A stretch of DNA of 64,000 nucleotides from Cycas panzhihuaensis (lineage: Eukaryota; Cycadophyta), in contig CM041465.1 in NCBI GenBank assembly GCA_023213395.1, positions 150,543,741 to 150,607,740 of the forward strand. Reading direction: 5' to 3'. The position numbers were made by a program, and so were the translations under genes. The first letter of the stretch is position 1. Each line of letters opens with the position of its first letter. The notes beneath the pieces were generated by a model, which was not told the DNA's origin, did no database searches, and saw nothing but the letters and a program-made list of their open reading frames with translations. Positions 58,613-64,000 of the stretch are shown in pieces.

Positions 58613-59029
58613 AAATTTGTATGGAAAATGGATTCATTTTCACCAGCTCTCATGAGAAACCAGAGCCATTTCCTTACACAGCGGAGCATCGCCCGACTTT
58701 GGAGGCACACGGGGGATGATCTGACCATTGGATTGGAGTGCAGCAAGAGCCAGCGAGACCATTAAGATGAGATGGCGATGGCCAGGCTAGATCCAGTGAG
58801 TGGATCTCGCAAAACCCTCCCCATTTCAAAGTTTTAATTTCATTACTTTTTGAAGTTTTTTGTGTAATTTTTGTGCCTCTTATGGGCAATTGGAGGCCTC
58901 TCGGAGTCTAAATTAGACCTAGAAAGAGGTAAGACCTGGGCATTAGGGAGCCCTGGTCTTGGTGGGCCTCACAGGGTCCATCAAAAGATTTTTTTTTTAT
59001 TTATTTTTAGGGCAGAAACCCCCCTTCTT

Positions 59030-59155
59030 AGGGGGGTTGCCATTCGTACCACGCCAATGATCGCGGTGCTATGCTCATTGCCACAAGGCCCCAATCGCCA
59101 CAGGACCCATGCTAAACTTAACAGTACTGCTAAGTTTAGCGTGATACGAAGCTGA
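59030..59155 (+). promoter_or_regulatory. LTR-like motif block in B's opposite-strand gene region
   Basis: Contains TTCGTACCAC, GATCGCGGTGCTATG and ACAGTACTGCTAAGTTTAGC. The B LTR (sense strand, 56730-56800) contains TTCGTACCAC, TAAACTTAGCAGTAC and ACCGCGATC. The equivalent block in A is 6833-6920. Confidence 0.5.
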
Positions 59156-59910
59156 AAATTAGAAAAAAGAATATGAGGGGCCTTAAGGCCCCAAATCTCA
59201 GGTAAATAGAGCTGAGAGTCATGGAGGAGCATAGATGACTGGTAGGAGACTAACTTTGATTGATTTTATCATGGTATGCAGTGGGATATATACTGACACA
59301 TGGCATGTTACATTGGTAGGTACTGCAGAGGTCAGGAGACTGGTAGAGACCATGGTGAGGGAGATGTTCCCTTAGGTGTATGCAGAGGGGCAACCACCTA
59401 TCCAGGCAGAGGATGTGCCTAGATTGGTAGGTGCTCATATGGAGGCATTTGCCCCATTGGCGAGGGTGAGAGACATCTGGGCTGTAGAGTCCCAAGAGCA
59501 TATGACATTCGGGGGACAGATGCAGCGGGAGCTAGATGAGGCCCGGGGCGAGTGAGACGCACTTTATAGATAGGTCCAGGCTCTAAAGGCTCAAGGCAGA
59601 GCAGGTGGAGACACAGGAAGCACGGTCTGGATAGCAGTGCTGGAGGAGCATCTTTGAGGAGTAGAGGGAGAGAGGGATCATATCTAGGCCAGATACGATC
59701 AACTCATAGACTAGGTGGCGTCGAGGTCAAGTAGGAGCAGGACATACACCCATACAGCAGTTACGACCCCAAGATGGCCACATGACGAGGGGAGCAAGGC
59801 AGGGAGCTCGCGGAGGCCAAGGAGGAGCCTCAGAGGGATGTGGTCCCCAGGAGAGGGATCACACAGGCCCAAAGATGGTACTCTAGGAGTGGGGCAGTAG
59901 TAGTATAGGA

Positions 59911-60330
59911 GACATGTATATGATTTTGACAGGGGAAAGCACGGGCCTCGAGGGGGTCATATATAGACTCATATGATTATACCCCCCCTGCAAGGATACC
60001 GGCTTCCTATATGTATAATGTAATATATGATTTTTGATATATATATATACGGGGTAATTAGCACCACACTTTGATATGAGAAATTGCATATATCATGCGT
60101 TGATAGATAGCATGTATGTTTTATTTTGTATGTTGTAAATGTTTTGTTGTATGATGCACGTATTTCCTTCCATGTATGGCTATATGTCTAATAGGAGCAC
60201 ACACATCCACCGTGAGTAGAGGTGATAGAGAGGTGTGAGATTAGAAATAGAGCGGCATGCACATCCACAGAGGAGCATAGTGGAATATGTGAAGGAAACA
60301 ACAGGTAAGAAAGAGGAGTAACGATACTCC
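59911..60330. other. spacer downstream of B's opposite-strand gene
   Basis: TA-rich DNA (60030-60060) aligning with A 8900-9000. No domain. The short minus-strand frames here are random. Confidence 0.45.
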
Positions 60331-60692
60331 AAGGTGTCGTCCTAATTGGGGGATGCCCAAATAGGAAGGCAAAAGTTCCCAAGAGGATATGGGAACACAG
60401 GTTCCATGGGAGGAACCAGAATGAAAAAAGGAGAAGCCATCTCAAATTGCCATTCTACCTGTGGTTGGAAAGAATGGGAACAACCTAAGATGGTAGTTTA
60501 GGCTCATTTCGGAGCATTGTCCTAGTTGGGGGATGCCCAAATAAGAGGACAAGGCCCCCAAGGAAATGGGAACATGGGTTCCATGAGAGGAACCAGAAGG
60601 AGATGAAGGAGACACCTTAAATTACCATTCAACCCGTGGTTGGGAGAAATGGGAACAATTTAAGATGGTAGTTTAGGCTCATTTCGGAGCAT
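60331..60692. repeat. 180-bp tandem duplication in gypsy B spacer
   Basis: Two adjacent units of about 180 bp, each containing GGGGGATGCCCAAATA, then GGTTCCATG.GAGGAACCAGAA, and closing GGTAGTTTAGGCTCATTTCG. The second unit abuts the end of the pol frame. The closing word is the reverse complement of the CGAAATGAGCCTAAACTACC-type repeats of C's post-integrase spacer. Confidence 0.85.
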
Positions 60693-60696
60693 GCTT

Positions 60697-61626
60697 CTAG
60701 CACACAAGGTGAGCATCAAGCATAGTCGTAAGGTTGTACATGACGATGGAGGGGTCGATTCCCTTCATGTTAGAGTAGTCCCACGCAAACACATCACAGA
60801 ATTCCTGGAATAGAAGGGAGTATTCCCTCACTTTATCAGGAGTACATTCTGCCCCTACCTTAATGATCTTGCCCAGAGCAAGGACTATGTCCTGAGTTGC
60901 CCCCATACACATAGCATTCCCCTCCTCAAAGTAGAGGGGGGCAAGATCAATAGGAAGGGACAAAATGGAAGACGAGATTGGGTTGGCTAGTGTGGACCCA
61001 ATCGCTAGGACCTTCTGGTGGCCAAGCTTGTGGTGACTAGAAGGTAAACTGGGCATGGAGCCAGCTAAGTGCTCCAACAAAGCCTCATCATCCTCGAAGT
61101 AGTCCACCCCATGGATGACTTGACTTCGAATGGATGAGGTATGGGATGGAAGAGGAGCGATGGGACTAGTATGGCCTGTAAGCTGCCCAACATCCCTAAG
61201 AGACTCTAAGGGAGAGTCAAGGGGAGATCCCTCATAAAAAGTAAGAGGGAATCTCTCAATGCCATCACTTGTGGAAGGTGACAGATGGGGAGAACTAGGA
61301 ATCTGGTGGTCAACACTAGCAATGGTGTGTGACGCAAGAGAATGACCAGGATCTCTGATAAAAGGAGTCTTAGGTGGAGACCTAGAACAAGAAGAGTGCC
61401 CCCTACCAATGCAAAGGAAGGAAATATTATGAGAAAGGTCCTCATCCTCACTATGGGACCCATCACCATCAAACATGGCAAGGTATCCATAGCTTTCGAC
61501 GTCGATGGGGGCAAAACGAGTCAAGTCAGAAGAAGAAGACGCGGGATCTTCTTCATGACAAGAGGGATCTGGGATACCGATCAAGCAGGCTGAGGCATGA
61601 TCAGAAGGGTATTTGCTTCCCTTCAT
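60697..61626 (-). pseudogene. gypsy B PR-RT linker to RT entry, 309-codon open frame
   Basis: The longest open frame of the window (309 codons). The N-terminal part is acidic and Ser-rich (HSEDEDLSHN), then HGVDYFEDDEALLEHLAG, LPIDLAPLYFEEGNAMCMGA and TPDKVREYSLLFQEFCDVFA, reaching WDYSNMKGIDPSIVMYNL, the conserved entry to gypsy RT. It then ends at DAHLVC because RT onward is deleted. The apparent ATG is not a true start: upstream the same frame continues through two TAA codons (at CAA positions) into protease, so this is part of a gag-pol polyprotein. Confidence 0.75.
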
Positions 61627-61639
61627 ATGGCCATGGCTC

Positions 61640-62060
61640 GCCTGGGTAGAAGGTCTAGTTTATTTTATGAGCAGTTTCTCATGAGAGACAACTCTCATTT
61701 ATCCATTATGGATGAACTTAAGTTGCCCCCAATAGGTGGAATACATGGCTCCCATTTGGTCAAGCCATGGTCGACCCAGAAGGAGGTTGTAATCAACGTC
61801 TACATCGAGGACAACGATGTCGACAAGGACAGTCTTATCCTCGAGGGTAAGAGGTATCGAGATAGATCCCGGGGGAGTCTTCTTACTACCGTCATAACCC
61901 TGACATTGCCATGGAACAGGTTCCAAGGCGAAAATGCCAAGCTCTTGCATGACGCACAAGAGCATGGCGTTGACGGAAGAACTGTTGTCTACGACAATTC
62001 TTCACAATTTGTAACTAGGAGTATCGATGGTAATCGTGAAAGGAAAGTTCCATTGGCATT
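61640..62060 (-). pseudogene. gypsy B aspartic protease
   Basis: The minus-strand frame reads RIVVDNSSSVNAMLLCVMQE (active-site Asp followed by Asn-Ser where most plant gypsy copies have a Gly), then ISIPLTLEDKTVLVDIVVLD and VDYNLLLGRPWLDQMGAMYS, ending QLKFIHNG. It is in the same frame as the 309-codon linker downstream, with only two stops between. Around 62.0-62.2 kb the frame changes, so the N-terminal part of protease is interrupted. Confidence 0.75.
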
Positions 62061-62468
62061 CCCTTCCACTGGCTAGGGGAAGATCTCTAGGATCGAAGGA
62101 GATGATGGGTTCACCACTTTAGGTTATGCCCAAAGCGTGAATAGGCATGTCATTCGATCCTAAAGCTTTTAAGAGGAGCATTCGTTGCTCGGGGCAGCTT
62201 CTCAAGACGTCCATGATGGACATCTAGAAACTATAGTAAGAAGCTCTTCAACCACGGAGAAAGGCTTACCCTGCCCTATGGGTTGGGTAAGGGCTCTCCT
62301 AAAGTTGAAGCGACCGGGGCGGACGAGAATGCTCTTGGGAAGTGCAGGAATCTCTAGAGGAATGGCTTCCAGAGGAGGATCAAGGTGTGACGTAGATGCA
62401 GAGGCACCAGTTGCCTCTTTCATGACTTAAGACCAGGTCAAGGCATAGAGGGGAGTGGTCTCAAGCAT
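62061..62468 (-). pseudogene. gypsy B gag-protease junction
   Basis: Continuation of the polyprotein between the gag tail and protease. Words such as HLDPPLEAIPLEIPALPKSI and SVVEELLTIVSRCPSWTS correspond to the C and G segments just before the protease. Frameshifted relative to both sides. Confidence 0.5.
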
Positions 62469-64000
62469 CTAGATCACCTTCTTTCCCTTATTGCAGGATC
62501 GCGAAGGTGAAGGAGCATGGTGGTCAGGGGAGCACGAAGAGGAAGATGAACCTCGCATACCCTTCCCTCTACCATGTGAAGGGCGAGAATCGAGGGATCT
62601 ATCCCGATTCTGGTTGTTTCTTTGTTGAACATTACGATCATGCTCCCTATGTTTGGGGAACAGATCCCTACGAACGGGTTGATCGAGATTAGGCCTCGAT
62701 GCCCATCTAGGAGATGAATCACATGGTGGGGCATCATGTGGGTGTTGCATCTGACAATGCGAGTCATCGTGAAAACATTCCCCGTGGATGGAGCACCACC
62801 TCTTCTCAAGGGGAGGATCAACTCTCCTCACTTGAGAAGGTTGGGTGCCACCCGCTTTGGGGGGAATGACATGAGAAGCCTGTTGAATTGGTTTGTGGGA
62901 GGTTAGCGATGAAGGGGATTGGAGTTTAAGCTCCTTCATCGTGCACTCAAATGAGCATTTAGTGAAAGTAAGGGGAACTAAAGTCCTCTTAGTAGGATGA
63001 GAGGTAGACCTAACAGGTTGCGAAGGTTTGGTTTCCTTTGCTGGGGAAGGTGCCTCATGACGTTGTGAGGGCTTAAGAGGCCTTTTGAGTCTGGCTTGGA
63101 TCTCAATATCCTCTAATGCTAAGCACTTCGTGATCGTAGAGTCACACATGGTTGCCCCTATTTTGAGGACTTCCACATGCACTTCAGGGCGAAGTGCGTT
63201 AACAAAAAGATCTCACTTTAACTCCTCAAGCAATGTGGCCTTAGTAGAGTGAAGGAGATCATGAAATCGTCATACAAAGTCATGATTCATTTCATCGTGA
63301 CCTTATTTGAGCAAAAAGAGTGACTTCATTCTGCTCTCGAATGGACGGGCTACGTCAAAGTAATTGACGAATTCATCCACTAATTACTGGAATGAAGAAA
63401 TGGAGTGGGTAGGGAGATGGTAGAACCATTTGAGGGTGTCACCCTATAAGGATTGTGGAAATAGCTTCATTAGGATGTGGTCGTAGGCCCAGTAGTCTAT
63501 GCACGCTATAGAGAAACTACGCACGTGCTCAGCTAAGTCTTGTAACAAAGTTCCATCGAATTTAGGAACTTCAGGATGGGGAGGCAGCAGATTGGTTCTC
63601 AACACCTCAATAGACAACGACGTTGACATGTAGTCTATGAAGGGACATGTCATTACATGGGCCAAAGGATCAACGAATGGTAGAGAGGCAGGAATAGATA
63701 GGGGTGGTAAACCCATCCCTCCTTGGGGAAATGCCTCTTGTTAGAAAGGGGGTTGCGGATAAACGCCTTGGAAGGGAGGTATGTTCCCTTGCGAAGGTGT
63801 GGCAATAGGAGTTACACTGGATGGTAGAAACGAAGGGTGCAGGATTGGATTCTACCCATATAGGCCACCCGTAGGTGGTGCGACCCCATATGGGTGTAAT
63901 AGGTCTACCCCATAAGCAGGAAGATGGTTTCCCCTGCCCTGCCCCCAAGGTTGAGATGCATAACTTGGGGGCAAGTAAAAGGACAGACTACCAAATGGGT
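62469..64000 (-). pseudogene. gypsy B gag (N-terminus beyond window)
   Basis: Sense order from the window edge: a Pro-rich N-terminal part, then the gag core starting EVPKFDGTLLQDLAEHVRSF and SIACIDYWAYDHILMKLFPQ (63580-63450), continuing FVNYFDVARPFES in the next stretch. The open frame 63182-62469 follows: HVEVLKIGATMCDSTITKCL, Pro/Lys-rich spacer, WCSIHGECFHDDSHC (complete CX2HX4HX4C knuckle near 62790), and an Arg/Ser-rich tail ending NKGKKVI. Only a few TAA/TAG stops occur at Gln codons. The best-preserved gag of the window. Confidence 0.82.

Larger units (their letters stand above)
58544..59910 (+). pseudogene. opposite-strand gene of gypsy B, PMD core deleted
   Basis: Plus-strand gene diverging from aRH. 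The upstream part (58544-59270) has a TATA-like site and LTR-like motifs. At 59262-59275 (GATTGATTTTATCATGGTA) it matches the start of A's gene at 7041-7065 and then jumps to the point equivalent to A 8200, so the 1.1-kb PMD-bearing part is missing. The remaining C-terminal part, after a splice-acceptor-like TACTGCAG (ending 59326), reads EVRRLVETMVREMFP*VYAE, EAFAPLARVRDIWAVESQEH and MTFGGQMQRELDEARGE, and ends in a basic tail (KAGSSRRPRRSLRGMW) at 59898. It is charged and helix-like. Function unknown. Confidence 0.58.
54706..64000 (-). mobile_element. gypsy B: youngest Tat-like copy, RT-INT deleted, runs off the window
   Basis: Minus-strand element with its 3' LTR at 54706-57293. The internal region to the window end holds, in sense order, gag (64000-62469), protease, linker, a spacer with a 180-bp tandem repeat, the opposite-strand gene remnant, archaeal-type RNase H and polypurine tract. 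RT, pol RNase H and integrase are absent: the pol frame stops just after the RT entry region and joins post-integrase spacer. It is visibly more GC-rich and has far fewer stops than A, C and G. The 5' LTR and second TSD lie outside. Inserted into the linker of G. Confidence 0.83.

Noticed and set aside
58871-59155. Open frames on both strands around 58.9-59.2 kb
   Set aside because: They overlap each other in the non-coding upstream part of B's opposite-strand gene and are not shared with A or C.
61597-62076. 159-codon plus-strand open frame
   Set aside because: Shadow of the protease and linker frames on the minus strand, which carry the recognisable motifs.

Overview
This window looks like intergenic heterochromatin from a large plant nuclear genome. 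I see no intact host gene, rRNA, tRNA, CRISPR array or bacterial feature. Almost all of it is a stack of decayed LTR retrotransposons. They were recognised from reverse transcriptase, integrase, RNase H, protease and gag signatures on both strands, and from paired LTRs with polypurine tracts, primer-binding sites and target-site duplications (TSDs). The organism is inferred only as a vascular plant: the LTRs are 2-3 kb long, the Ty3/gypsy elements look like the Tat group, and the Ty1/copia elements have initiator-Met primer sites. I do not name a species.

Left block (1-24.4 kb). A minus-strand copia, F, runs from about 24.39 kb down to its 3' LTR edge at 1856. It is split by two later insertions. 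Gypsy A (minus, 2317-15611) has 5-bp TSDs TAACC/TAGCC. Copia E (plus, 17015-23812) has TSDs TCCTC/TCCTT. F's reading resumes correctly across both insertions. A separate copia 3' LTR lies at 23-343.

Right block (24.4-64 kb). A minus-strand gypsy LTR piece, H, is cut by gypsy G (plus, from 25619). G is in turn split by gypsy C (plus, 28266-51025, exact TSD TCCTC) inside its 5' leader, and by gypsy B (minus, 54706 to beyond the window end) inside its PR-RT linker. C's own 3' LTR is split by copia D (plus, 42681-49889).

The gypsy family (A, B, C, G, H) is the interesting part. C shows the fullest layout: LTR - PBS - gag - protease - linker - RT - RNase H - integrase - spacer - a gene on the opposite strand - an archaeal-type RNase H (aRH) - polypurine tract - LTR. 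The opposite-strand gene carries a plant-mobile-domain-like (PMD) segment in A and a charged, helix-like C-terminal part in A, B and C. It diverges from the aRH. A and B have each lost RT-RNase H-integrase through different deletions, yet both keep gag, protease, the opposite-strand gene and the aRH. B is the least decayed copy and the most GC-rich. All coding regions are pseudogenes, with many stops at Gln or Trp positions and TG/CA LTR termini turned into TA, as expected of long-methylated cytosines.
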